The notes below the pieces were generated by a model. It made no database searches. It saw only the letters and a list, made by a program, of their open reading frames with translations, and had not been told where the DNA came from. Of a DNA stretch of 64,000 bases, positions 8,113 to 15,666 are shown piece by piece. Both the position numbers and the translations under genes were made by a program. The stretch is from Eggerthella sp. YY7918 (GTDB lineage: Bacteria; Actinomycetota; Coriobacteriia; Coriobacteriales; Eggerthellaceae): NCBI RefSeq assembly GCF_000270285.1, contig NC_015738.1, forward strand, positions 2,914,001-2,978,000, given 5' to 3'. Each line of letters begins with the position of its first letter. Positions within the stretch are counted from its first letter, which is position 1.

Positions 8113-9015
8113 CTAGCTCACCTCGAAGTGTCGCGCGACATCAAAGCCTTCACTTGCCGCCACAAGCGCACCCGCGAACGCCGGAGTAGCCTGTCCGGTT
8201 GCGCGCAGGAACTGGGCTCCCGCTTGGCGCAGCTGAACGCCGGCCTCTACCAACACATCTGGGCAATAGTAGGGGTTCTCGGGGGCTGCTTCGCCTTGCT
8301 TGGCATCGCGGTTTTTCACAACAAGCTGTGCCAGCACCGGCAGGTCGCCTATCCCGGTCGCACGGCGAGCAAAGACAACGGCGCGATCGAGCGGAGCCGC
8401 TGTGGCAAATCCTACCACCGATGCCCCGTATTCCATCATGACCGCAAGCGCATCTTCAAACGTGTAGCGACCATCCGCAAGCGCACCCTCAGCATCAACA
8501 TCGACCGAGGCAAACACTGGAGCATCGCTTATCTGGCGAATTCCCATCAAGGCGCATTTGAGATCGGTCGGGTTCTGGAAGCCGTTGAGGAAAAACGCGT
8601 CGAACGGACGCCCCTCGAATGCACGCGCAACGCGGGCGTATTGGTCGCGATGCTCGTTGAGGGAATTCTTGCTGGCAGCATCCAGCGGCAATCCACAGGG
8701 AGCCACTTCGATGAGCACGTGCTGAGGCGCCAGCTGCTTCAACGTGGAAAAGGCGGCGCCCACGATATCGGCAACGCGATCCTCCATGCCGCGCACCGCC
8801 AATCGCGCAGGAGTCATGTTGGCCGTATTGGCGACCACGCACTGCACCCCCGCCACCACATTCATGCGCAACGCTTCCCGCACGGCTTCGGGCTCGACGA
8901 TGCCGGCGAATTCAAGCCCTTGCTCGACATCGAATCCCTGGCGCGCCAGCATTGGAGCAAGTGGCGAGGACAGCACAAGCATATCTTTATGGAAGCGCAA
9001 AGCGATATCGGGCAT
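8113..9015 (-). CDS. Homocysteine S-methyltransferase-like protein lacking zinc ligands
   Basis: A 300-residue protein with the fold pattern of the homocysteine S-methyltransferase domain (Pfam PF02574): SSPLAPMLARQGFDVEQGL near the N-terminus, VVANTANMTPARL where TNTF motifs usually sit, and a barrel ending in AQFLRATGQATP. In active members the last strand carries a GGCC(G) pair of zinc-binding cysteines plus an earlier Cys. Here that position reads RATGQATP, without cysteines, so standard zinc-dependent homocysteine activation is unlikely. Start ATG at 9015 has AAAGGATG upstream. It is the first gene of a two-gene operon. Confidence 0.75.
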   Translation of the reverse strand: MPDIALRFHKDMLVLSSPLAPMLARQGFDVEQGLEFAGIVEPEAVREALRMNVVAGVQCVVANTANMTPARLAVRGMEDRVADIVGAAFSTLKQLAPQHVLIEVAPCGLPLDAASKNSLNEHRDQYARVARAFEGRPFDAFFLNGFQNPTDLKCALMGIRQISDAPVFASVDVDAEGALADGRYTFEDALAVMMEYGASVVGFATAAPLDRAVVFARRATGIGDLPVLAQLVVKNRDAKQGEAAPENPYYCPDVLVEAGVQLRQAGAQFLRATGQATPAFAGALVAASEGFDVARHFEVS

Positions 9016-9080
9016 AGATCATCCTTTCGTCGAAACCATAATACCAAAAGGACTCGGGTGAGCCGCTGCGGCACACGAGA

Positions 9081-9142
9081 CTTACTGCTACCTGCACATC
9101 ATTCCTTACTGCTGCCCGCACGCCATTCTTACTGCCGCTCGG
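9081..9142. repeat. 24-bp tandem repeat, 2.6 copies
   Basis: CTTACTGCTACCTGCACATC-type units at 9081-9104 and 9105-9128 (a few mismatches) and a partial third at 9129-9142. A small GGTAG/CTACC hairpin with T runs follows at about 9144-9164. No gene is seen here. Confidence 0.65.
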
Positions 9143-9248
9143 GGTAGTTTTTCTACCTTTTGGGGCGCGACCTGCTCGTTCACCGAGGGTACTGCGCCAC
9201 TGCACAAGACAAACACGCTTGCATCATACGATTTTCAAGCTCGCATCG

Positions 9249-9254
9249 TATAAT
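9249..9254 (+). promoter_or_regulatory. Perfect -10 element upstream of structured RNA candidate
   Basis: TATAAT at 9249-9254, followed about 7 bp later by a run of four hairpins ending in a T tract. No good -35 hexamer is evident; an inverted repeat ATACGA...TCGTAT (9227-9251 region) overlaps it and could be an operator. Confidence 0.45.
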
Positions 9255-9259
9255 CTAGC

Positions 9260-9392
9260 TTGCAAGCGAAAGACTCCCCTCCTTTCACTTGCACTGCTCT
9301 TCAGAAAAAGAAGCAGTAGCGACACGAAGGTGTCGCGTCATCCCCCTCCTTGTGGCCCGGTGGAGTTCCCCTCTCCCCGGGCCGATCTTTTT
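9260..9392 (+). ncRNA. Putative structured small RNA, unassigned
   Basis: Between the TATAAT at 9249 and a T5 tract at 9388-9392 there are four consecutive hairpins: GCAAGcGAAAG (9262-9272) with CTTTCaCTTGC (9282-9292); ACTGCTCTTC (9293-9302) with GAAGCAGT (9310-9317); GCGACAC-GAAG-GTGTCGC (9319-9336, perfect); and GGCCCGG (9354-9360) with CCGGGCC (9377-9383) followed by GATCTTTTT. That is the form of a terminated RNA of about 130 nt. It does not match SRP RNA, tmRNA or RNase P as I know them; 6S RNA cannot be excluded. It sits in a gene-free kilobase (9016-9999). Confidence 0.5.
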
Positions 9393-9475
9393 GTTCCGCC
9401 GGTTCCGCAGCTCGGCGGAGCCCCTCAGCGCTATGCCGAAAACAGTCCCTTTGGGGACGGAACGCTCTGGGAAAA

Positions 9476-9495
9476 ATAGCGAGCACGATTCATAA
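9476..9495. repeat. 20-bp direct repeat, copy A
   Basis: ATAGCGAGCACGATTCATAA. A copy with one difference (ATAGCGAGCACGGTTCATAA) lies at 9853-9872. Each is followed by a parS-containing or GC-rich stretch, hinting at a local duplication within this gene-free region. Confidence 0.6.
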
Positions 9496-9608
9496 ACGTC
9501 TTCGCGGTCTCCGCACCAGAAACGAAAAGGCAGGCCACAAGCTCTGTTTTACGTCTGACTCAAGCGGAATACATCTGTTCGTAGGTAAGAAGGCAGACTG
9601 CGCGCGAA

Positions 9609-9624
9609 TGTTTCACGTGAAACA
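9609..9624. promoter_or_regulatory. parS: parS site
   Basis: Perfect TGTTTCACGTGAAACA in the gene-free region between the methyltransferase-like gene and cstA. Confidence 0.94.
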
Positions 9625-9770
9625 TTGTCCACGATCCTTAACGCTCGACGAGCACCCGCGCCGAGTGCCCCGCCTTGAGTGCCCAGCGCTGAGAACCAGC
9701 GCTGGGAGCGAGAGGAGGGGATAAAGACGGGTCGCACGCAAGAGGGCAAGAGCGAGAGGCCACGTGCGAA

Positions 9771-9786
9771 TGTTTCACGTGAAACA
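9771..9786. promoter_or_regulatory. parS: parS site
   Basis: Perfect TGTTTCACGTGAAACA with flanking GCGAA...TTCGC, 162 bp from the previous copy. Confidence 0.94.
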
Positions 9787-9852
9787 TTCGCTCGGCTTGA
9801 TTCGCGCGGCATAACACTAGAGGTGAAACGGGCGAGCGGGTATCTTTGATGG

Positions 9853-9872
9853 ATAGCGAGCACGGTTCATAA
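9853..9872. repeat. 20-bp direct repeat, copy B
   Basis: ATAGCGAGCACGGTTCATAA, 19 of 20 bases identical to 9476-9495. Confidence 0.6.
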
Positions 9873-9904
9873 CATCCGCAGTTCGCAGCACCTGTCGGTT
9901 CACG

Positions 9905-9938
9905 CAAAAACGCCGACGACCGAGAGTCGCCGGCGTTT
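9905..9938 (-). terminator. Intrinsic terminator downstream of cstA
   Basis: On the minus strand AACGCCGgcGAC...GTCgtCGGCGTT forms a strong hairpin followed by TTTG. It lies about 60 bp beyond the cstA stop and could also stop plus-strand transcription (CGGCGTTTCT). Confidence 0.75.
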
Positions 9939-9999
9939 CTCGTATGCCTACGCAGTGTCACATACGCGAGAGGCCACACAGGCACAAAGTCGCGTACGT

Positions 10000-11733
10000 T
10001 TACTTCGCCTTCGAAGACGAGAAGATGGTCTTCGCACCCTTGACTGCAAGGATGACGGCCAACACCAACAGCAGAAGCGCGATAAGGGTCTGCGCCATAG
10101 CCGTGAACATGTCGCCCGGCGCTGCACCCATCAGCACGCTACCTTGCGCCTGGATGGTCATGCACAGCGAGGTAAGCGTCACCACCAGCATGAACACCAT
10201 GGGGATGTAGAACATCTTGTTGTTCCGACCCGCGTTGCCCAGCCAAGCGCAAACCGCGAGCAGCGCGAGGGCCGCAAGCAGCTGGTTTGCCGCGCCGAAC
10301 AAAGGCCAGATGATCGTATAGCCCGTCATACCCAAGCCGACGCCGCACACCACGGTAATGATGGTGGCCACGTATGAGTTAGCAAACACTTTCTTGATAC
10401 CCGTAACAGTTTCGGGCGTTTCGTCCTTGGAAAGCCACAGCTCCTGGAACATATAGCGCGCCAGACGAGTCGCCGTGTCAAGCGAGGTCAGGCAGAACGC
10501 CGATACAGCCAGAATCAGCAGCGTGTACGCAATGCCTTCCACGTTTGCCAGGCCCGGAATGCACGCGAGCATCTTGGACAGACCGGACGCGAACACCGCC
10601 GTCGGAGAGGCATAGTCGCCAGCCGTGTACGCCGCCCACACGAATCCAACCGCGCAGAGCGAAATGATGGCCAGCAAGCATTCGATAAGCATGCCGCCAT
10701 AGGCGATGGGCTGCGCTTCGGCCTCGCGGTCAAGCTGCTTGGACGTGGTACCCGAGGCCACCAGGCTGTGGAAGCCGGAAATGGCGCCGCAGGCGATAGT
10801 GATGAACAACGCCGGGAACAGGAAGCCGGAAGCCGCGGCCTTGTTGTCGCCCTTCGCCACATAGAAGTCGGTGAAGGCAGGAATGCTCAGGTTGGCCGCA
10901 TCGCCCATGATGCTGGCGCCCACAATACCAATGACCGAAAGCGCAATCATGCCGTACAGCAAAAAGCTGCTCAGGTAATCGCGCGGCTGCAGCAAAATCC
11001 ACACCGGTGCCGTGGAGGCAACCAAAATGTACACACCCAAGATAAGCATCCAGGTGGTGTAATCGAGCGAGATCAGCGGGAAGTTATAGCCCACGGCCAC
11101 CAGCACCACGATGATGGCGATCGCAGTGGAAATATTCGCCCAAGCAGGAATTTTGCGACCGCGCGTCGCCACGCCGTAAATAACCGCCACAAAGATGAAC
11201 AGCACCGAGATCATGGCCGTGCGCTGGTTCGCCAAATTCGACGCGTCGGTGGCGTTCGCCAAGCCCGTGGCAAACGTGTTGGCCACGATAGAAGCGAACG
11301 CAGCAACCACCAGCACAAGCGTCAGATACGCAAAAACGCAGAACAGCTTCTTCGCGGTGTCGTCGATGTTTTCAGCAATAACCGTCGCAATGGTCTGACC
11401 CTTGTGACGAATCGACGCAAACAGCGAACCGAAATCGTGTACCGCGCCGAAGAAAATGCCGCCGATGAGTACCCACAGCATAACCGGCACCCAGCCGAAT
11501 ACAGCCGCCTGAATGGGACCGTTGATGGGGCCTGCGCCCGCGATGGATGAGAAATGGTGACCCAAAACCACGTATGGCTTTGCCGGAACGTAGTCGACTC
11601 CGTCCTCCAACTCGTGGGACGGGGTGACATGATTCGGATCGACCCCCCATTGTTTCGCCAACCAGCCACCATAGAAGATGTAGCCAATCACCAGGACGGC
11701 TATGCTGATCAGCAAGATAATCATCGCATTCAA
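10000..11733 (-). CDS. cstA: Carbon starvation protein A family transporter
   Basis: A 577-residue integral membrane protein with many hydrophobic segments and the CstA signatures (HFSSIAGAGPINGPIQAAVFGWVP near the N-terminus, FALSALVASGTTSKQL-like GFHSLVASGTTSKQ, TRLARYMFQE). CstA/BtsT proteins import peptides or pyruvate under nutrient limitation. The TTG at 11733 is the likely start because AGGAGGT ends 7 bp upstream; an ATG three codons later is possible. The gene begins 5 bp after the stop of an upstream small gene, indicating one operon, and is followed by a strong terminator. Confidence 0.93.
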   Translation of the reverse strand: MNAMIILLISIAVLVIGYIFYGGWLAKQWGVDPNHVTPSHELEDGVDYVPAKPYVVLGHHFSSIAGAGPINGPIQAAVFGWVPVMLWVLIGGIFFGAVHDFGSLFASIRHKGQTIATVIAENIDDTAKKLFCVFAYLTLVLVVAAFASIVANTFATGLANATDASNLANQRTAMISVLFIFVAVIYGVATRGRKIPAWANISTAIAIIVVLVAVGYNFPLISLDYTTWMLILGVYILVASTAPVWILLQPRDYLSSFLLYGMIALSVIGIVGASIMGDAANLSIPAFTDFYVAKGDNKAAASGFLFPALFITIACGAISGFHSLVASGTTSKQLDREAEAQPIAYGGMLIECLLAIISLCAVGFVWAAYTAGDYASPTAVFASGLSKMLACIPGLANVEGIAYTLLILAVSAFCLTSLDTATRLARYMFQELWLSKDETPETVTGIKKVFANSYVATIITVVCGVGLGMTGYTIIWPLFGAANQLLAALALLAVCAWLGNAGRNNKMFYIPMVFMLVVTLTSLCMTIQAQGSVLMGAAPGDMFTAMAQTLIALLLLVLAVILAVKGAKTIFSSSKAK

Positions 11734-11738
11734 AAGTG

Positions 11739-12326
11739 CTACCTCCTTGCCTTCTCGGTGCCGTCGTTGGAAAGAAACGCATTGGCCTCAAGAGAAGCCT
11801 TGAGCTCCTTGCCGACGGCATTGGTCATGACGTTCGCGCGTGATAAATCGATGACCGCAAGGCGCAAGTCAGCCCATCCGTGCAGGCCAAGCTTGTACGT
11901 CTTGCGGAACTTCGCGGCGCGAACCGCCTGCGCGATGTCATCGTCGACGGTATCGGCGATGACAACAAGTGAGAGGTAGGTGGTCATATGGTTGGTTTTT
12001 GCGTCAACCATCTTGACGGCCTCGGTCGTCATGAACGACACGAGCCGGGATAACGTATCGCCGTCAAGATGGTCGGCAAGCTCGAAGAACATCAACTCAT
12101 GAGCATCCACTTCCCACAGCTTCGCGCGCTTTACCAACACGTACTGTTCACCGTGCGAATGAAACTTCGCGAACCCGGGAAACGTGTGCCCCGCATATTC
12201 AAAATCTCGCATGATGTCGAACCACGCTTCATGCGCAGCCAGAAGTCGCGTAAGCGCAAGCGACTTCTCGTCCTGATTGCTCGATTGCGAAACACTGTCG
12301 TTGTTTTCTTCGGGATACCATTCCAT
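11739..12326 (-). CDS. Conserved hypothetical protein in operon with cstA
   Basis: A 195-residue soluble protein, no signal peptide or membrane segment. The N-terminus is acidic and Gln/Ser-rich; the rest (HEAWFDIMRDFEYAGHTFPGFAKFHSHGEQYVLVKRAKLWEVDAHELMFF) looks like a folded alpha/beta domain of a conserved but uncharacterised family. The ATG at 12326 is chosen for GGGAGGT 7 bp upstream, over an upstream GTG-like frame start. Its stop is 5 bp before the TTG of cstA, so it is co-transcribed and may modulate the transporter, which is inference. Confidence 0.8.
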   Translation of the reverse strand: MEWYPEENNDSVSQSSNQDEKSLALTRLLAAHEAWFDIMRDFEYAGHTFPGFAKFHSHGEQYVLVKRAKLWEVDAHELMFFELADHLDGDTLSRLVSFMTTEAVKMVDAKTNHMTTYLSLVVIADTVDDDIAQAVRAAKFRKTYKLGLHGWADLRLAVIDLSRANVMTNAVGKELKASLEANAFLSNDGTEKARR

Positions 12327-12576
12327 GCTTCCACCTCCCTTCCCTCCGCACAAGCTGAAAAATTTTACTGCGCACTAGCGAACACGCTTCTGTTGCAAAA
12401 TTGTCAACTTTGTAAATGGTCGTTTTTTTCGGTGTGCTGTATTTCGAACATGCCACATCGTGGGGTAGAAACAAGAAGACCTCGCTACGAGTTGCAACTC
12501 CGCCGGATTTCGTTCAGACAGAAGAAGCAATTCAATAGCGAGGCCTTGAACTACGAAGGTTCGCGTTAGGCGTTTT

Positions 12577-13521
12577 TTACAGCGAGAAATCCTTTTCGCC
12601 GTTGAAGACAGCAAGCGCGTCAGCCACCGAGTAGTCGGCCAGCGTAATGGCGCTGATAGCCTTCGTCAGGCGCACCGCTTCATCGAGCGAGCGCTGATGG
12701 ATGTTGCGACCCGTCGCGTTACCGCAGGCGCCGCCCACGTGGATCTGATCATAGAGCTGGGTGAGGAACGTCTCGGCATCGACCGTCGAGCCGCCTGCGC
12801 ACACCAGACCCGTACGACCGGCGGCCATAGAGGCAACCTTGAGCGCCTCGGCCGGCGTACGCGTGTCGTCACCTTCAGGCTTCGGCGGGTTCACCTTCAC
12901 AAAGTCGGCGCCCAAGCACAGCGCCACGCCAGCTGCGCCGGCGATGAGATCGGGATCCTTTTCGGCAGCAACCGCCTTGCCGCGCGGGTAGATCCACAGC
13001 ACCACGAGCAGGCCGTTGGCATGTGCCTGCGCAATAAGCTCGCCGGCCTCGGCCATCATCGTGGACTCGTATTCGCTGCCCAGATAGATGGTATAGCCCA
13101 AACCCACAATGTTCACGCCCGCCTCGCGCATGGCCAGCACGGCATCAAGATCGTAAAGCTGCGGCGAATAGGGGTCGTCCTGCTTCACGCCCACAAGATT
13201 CGTCTTGGAATTCATCTTCACCAGGTAGTTGATCTCGGGGTAGTCGGCCGCGTACTGCGCGATAAGGCCACGCTGGCCAGCCAACACGCCGCACACACCC
13301 TGACGGCCAATCTCAAACAGGTGCTCGGGTTCAGCATCGGACAGGTCGATGCCTTCACCGTAGAAGTCCTTGTTCAAGTGCTCGATTTTCTGGTCGCACG
13401 CAAACAGCATGAGCCGGCCCGTGCCGCGCGTGGCCTTCATATAGTTCTCGATGTACTCGTCACGAGACTCCGGCATAACGTCGGCCGGTACCCTCACCTG
13501 ATCACGAGAGATTTGGGGCAT
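12577..13521 (-). CDS. Class I fructose-bisphosphate aldolase, archaeal (DhnA/FbaB) type
   Basis: A 314-residue Schiff-base aldolase of the FbaB/DhnA family, acting on fructose 1,6-bisphosphate in glycolysis and gluconeogenesis. Evidence: GRLMLFACDQKIEH at the N-terminus, VLWIYPRGK, the LGADFVKVNPPK strand carrying the Schiff-base lysine, and CAGGSTVDAETF and GNATGRNIHQR phosphate-binding loops. Length fits the family. ATG at 13521 has AGGAGG at good spacing. The region upstream contains a parS site and the third copy of the two-hairpin element. Confidence 0.92.
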   Translation of the reverse strand: MPQISRDQVRVPADVMPESRDEYIENYMKATRGTGRLMLFACDQKIEHLNKDFYGEGIDLSDAEPEHLFEIGRQGVCGVLAGQRGLIAQYAADYPEINYLVKMNSKTNLVGVKQDDPYSPQLYDLDAVLAMREAGVNIVGLGYTIYLGSEYESTMMAEAGELIAQAHANGLLVVLWIYPRGKAVAAEKDPDLIAGAAGVALCLGADFVKVNPPKPEGDDTRTPAEALKVASMAAGRTGLVCAGGSTVDAETFLTQLYDQIHVGGACGNATGRNIHQRSLDEAVRLTKAISAITLADYSVADALAVFNGEKDFSL

Positions 13522-13665
13522 GATTTCCTCCTTATAGGATCACAAAAGTCGCAAAGGCGTTTGCCGCCCTATCGATACCGCTCATTCTAGCGAAAACACC
13601 CGCACACCTGCGACGCTTCACCGAAAAACCCGTGAACAAAAAGGACGAGCGGCCGAGCAAGCGAA

Positions 13666-13681
13666 TGTTTCACGTGAAACA
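13666..13681. promoter_or_regulatory. parS: parS site
   Basis: Perfect TGTTTCACGTGAAACA with GCGAA...TTCGC flanks, the rightmost of the seven parS sites, placed between fba and the third two-hairpin element. Confidence 0.94.
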
Positions 13682-13699
13682 TTCGCCTATACATGCCAC

Positions 13700-13860
13700 G
13701 GGTTGGCGCAGCAAATCAGCGAGGGGTATCGGGGCACACCGAATTCGTAGGATCGCGGGGACGAAGCGTACTTTGGTGCGCGAGTCCGCGGGATCGCGCG
13801 AAGGCGGCGTGCCCGATACCCCCAGCGTCGAGAAGTTCCGTCAGCTGGCCAGCCGACGGA
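13700..13860. repeat. Two-hairpin dispersed element, copy 3
   Basis: Left linker GGGTTGGCGCAGC...TCAGCGAG (13700-13723). Stem GGGTATCGGGGCAC (13724-13737) with GTGCCCGATACCC (13809-13821), one bulge. Inner part shares GAAGCGTACTTTGGT and ATCGCGCGAAG with copy 2. Linker CCAGCGTCG, then hairpin 2 TCCGTCaGCTGG (13837-13848) with CCAGCcGACGGA (13849-13860). It ends 7 bp before the stop of the leftward TM2-domain gene, so it would be its 3' untranslated region. Confidence 0.78.
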
Positions 13861-13866
13861 GCCAAC

Positions 13867-14691
13867 CTAGAACCACTCGCGCTTGTTCATGACGTACATC
13901 TGCTCGAACTCGGTCTGGGACTTCGTCAGATACAAAATGCCTTCGATGATGGCGATAATCCAAATGACCCACATTGCCAACGAAATTGTGAAGATGCCTC
14001 CGATGATGGAAACCGCCAACATGATGAAACCTGACGTGTTGTAGCCCAAATAGAACTTGTGAACGCCCAGCCAACCAAGGAAGATGGCCAGCAGGCCGGC
14101 CGCTACATGGTCTTTCGGGCTCACAATAGTTTGAGGATAGGGCTGCTGGTAGGTGGGCGGCTGATACCCGTAGTAGGGTTGCTGCGGCGGCACGGCAGAT
14201 GGCCCTGCGTGCGGCGTTTGCGTCGCACCATACTCCGGCGCATAGCCGGGTTGGACTGGCGGCTGATTTGTGGGATACGCCGCGGTGTTGTAGGGCGGTT
14301 GCGGCTGGCCTGGCGCTGGGGGCTGACCCGCTGCCGCAGCAGGTGGAACAGGCGCTCCCGTTTGAGGCTGAGGCGCAGCCTCAGAAGAGGGCGGCGCCGA
14401 AGCAGTGGAGTACGGCACCCAATCGGGAAGCGGCTCGGACTGCGCTGGCGTCGCTTCAGCCGCAGCAGCCTCGTCAGCCGTAGCCGACTTCTCGCCTGCA
14501 GCATCGTTTGTATCTGCCGGCGCCGAATCACCCAGCTCAGCGGACTCCTCTTGTAAGGGTTCATCCGCCTCAGCTTCCTGGGTAGCAGCAAGCTTGGCTT
14601 TCGCCGCCTCAAGCTTTTCTTGCGCAGCCTTCAGCTCGGCTTCCGCAGCCGCAATCTCTTCGGTGAGTTCACTTGAAGGTCTGGTATCCAT
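13867..14691 (-). CDS. TM2 domain-containing protein
   Basis: A 274-residue protein in three parts: an N-terminal coiled coil (residues about 8-42, EIAAAEAELKAAQEKLEAAKAKL), a long low-complexity Ala/Pro/Gln/Tyr-rich linker (about 43-190), and a C-terminal TM2 domain with two membrane helices (VAAGLLAIFLGWLGVHKFYLG...GFIMLAVSIIGGIF...AMWVIWIIAIIEGILYL). TM2 domains are widespread with unclear function. ATG at 14691 has AGAGGTTT upstream. The third two-hairpin element lies immediately 3' of the stop. Confidence 0.88.
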   Translation of the reverse strand: MDTRPSSELTEEIAAAEAELKAAQEKLEAAKAKLAATQEAEADEPLQEESAELGDSAPADTNDAAGEKSATADEAAAAEATPAQSEPLPDWVPYSTASAPPSSEAAPQPQTGAPVPPAAAAGQPPAPGQPQPPYNTAAYPTNQPPVQPGYAPEYGATQTPHAGPSAVPPQQPYYGYQPPTYQQPYPQTIVSPKDHVAAGLLAIFLGWLGVHKFYLGYNTSGFIMLAVSIIGGIFTISLAMWVIWIIAIIEGILYLTKSQTEFEQMYVMNKREWF

Positions 14692-14862
14692 AGAAACCTC
14701 TTTCGTCTTGCCTTATCGGCTTGTGTACCGCCATAGTAGTAGCTTGTATTCGCCTTGAGAGGAATCCGTCACAATACCGTAAAGGTTCGGGTTCTTTTCT
14801 TAAGAGATAGACGCGTATGCACGCAGAACCGACACGTCACGCCAGCTCTGCGCAGCAATTGT

Positions 14863-15666
14863 TTACTTTTTCTTGCGACCTGTCTTCGTTTCGAGGAACT
14901 TCATGATACGTTCGCGAAACACAATGCCCAAAATCGCTATGACCGCGGCCACCGCAAAAATGACAACGCTCTCTATGACGCGCCCGTCAACAAGACCGTC
15001 GGCAGCATAGGTTGACACCACGATGCCCGGAATACGCCCGATGTTGGCCAGCAGCAAGAATGTACGCATCCTCATGTCCGTAAGCGGAACAAGGTAGGTG
15101 AACACGTCTTTTGGAAGGCCGGGGATCAAAAACAGCACGAACACGATAATGTTGAGTTTGCCCGTTTCCTCAAACTTCCGGAATTTCTCTAGGTAGGTGA
15201 CGGGCACCATGCTCTGCACGAAGGGAGCGCCCAGCTTATGAACAAGCGCAAAAATGAACGCACTTGAAATGACACACCCGATGATGATAACGAGCGCGCC
15301 CAACCACGGTCCGTACAAAAGTCCTGCCGCAACCTGTACGACCTCGCCAGGAATAAAGGCTACGATAATCTGCAGGAATTGCAATCCCAGCAAAATGAGG
15401 ACTCCGGCCGGGCCTGCATCCCGCACATCGGTGATGATGCGCTCAATTCCGCCCGGCTCGAACAGCTCGGAAAAGTACGGCCACAAAAGAACGCAGACCG
15501 TCACCATAATGGCGAAGAACGCAATCAGACCGACAAATTTGATGATGTCGCCCTTTTCAAGCTTGCGGCCACGCACCACCACTTCTTCTTCGGCCTTTTC
15601 GTGCAACTCTTGTTTGCGCTCGACAGCTTTTTGCTTCAGTTTGCCCGTTTCGAATTTATTGGTCAT
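14863..15666 (-). CDS. TVP38/TMEM64 (VTT domain) family membrane protein
   Basis: A 267-residue protein: charged N-terminal cytoplasmic helix (KLKQKAVERKQELHEKAEEEVV), then about five or six membrane segments with the VTT signature (FIPGEVVQVAAGLLYGPWLGALVIIIGCVISSAFIFALVHKLG, and FLIPGLPKDVFTYLVP). The family includes DedA-like proteins thought to move or scramble lipids. The ATG at 15666 overlaps the upstream gene's end by 11 bp, showing coupling with the PRC-barrel gene. The longer frame upstream is only overlap with that gene. Confidence 0.88.
   Translation of the reverse strand: MTNKFETGKLKQKAVERKQELHEKAEEEVVVRGRKLEKGDIIKFVGLIAFFAIMVTVCVLLWPYFSELFEPGGIERIITDVRDAGPAGVLILLGLQFLQIIVAFIPGEVVQVAAGLLYGPWLGALVIIIGCVISSAFIFALVHKLGAPFVQSMVPVTYLEKFRKFEETGKLNIIVFVLFLIPGLPKDVFTYLVPLTDMRMRTFLLLANIGRIPGIVVSTYAADGLVDGRVIESVVIFAVAAVIAILGIVFRERIMKFLETKTGRKKK

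Noticed and set aside
9219-9724. Small open frames in the gene-free kilobase
   Set aside because: No ribosome sites; the region is better explained by hairpins and parS sites.
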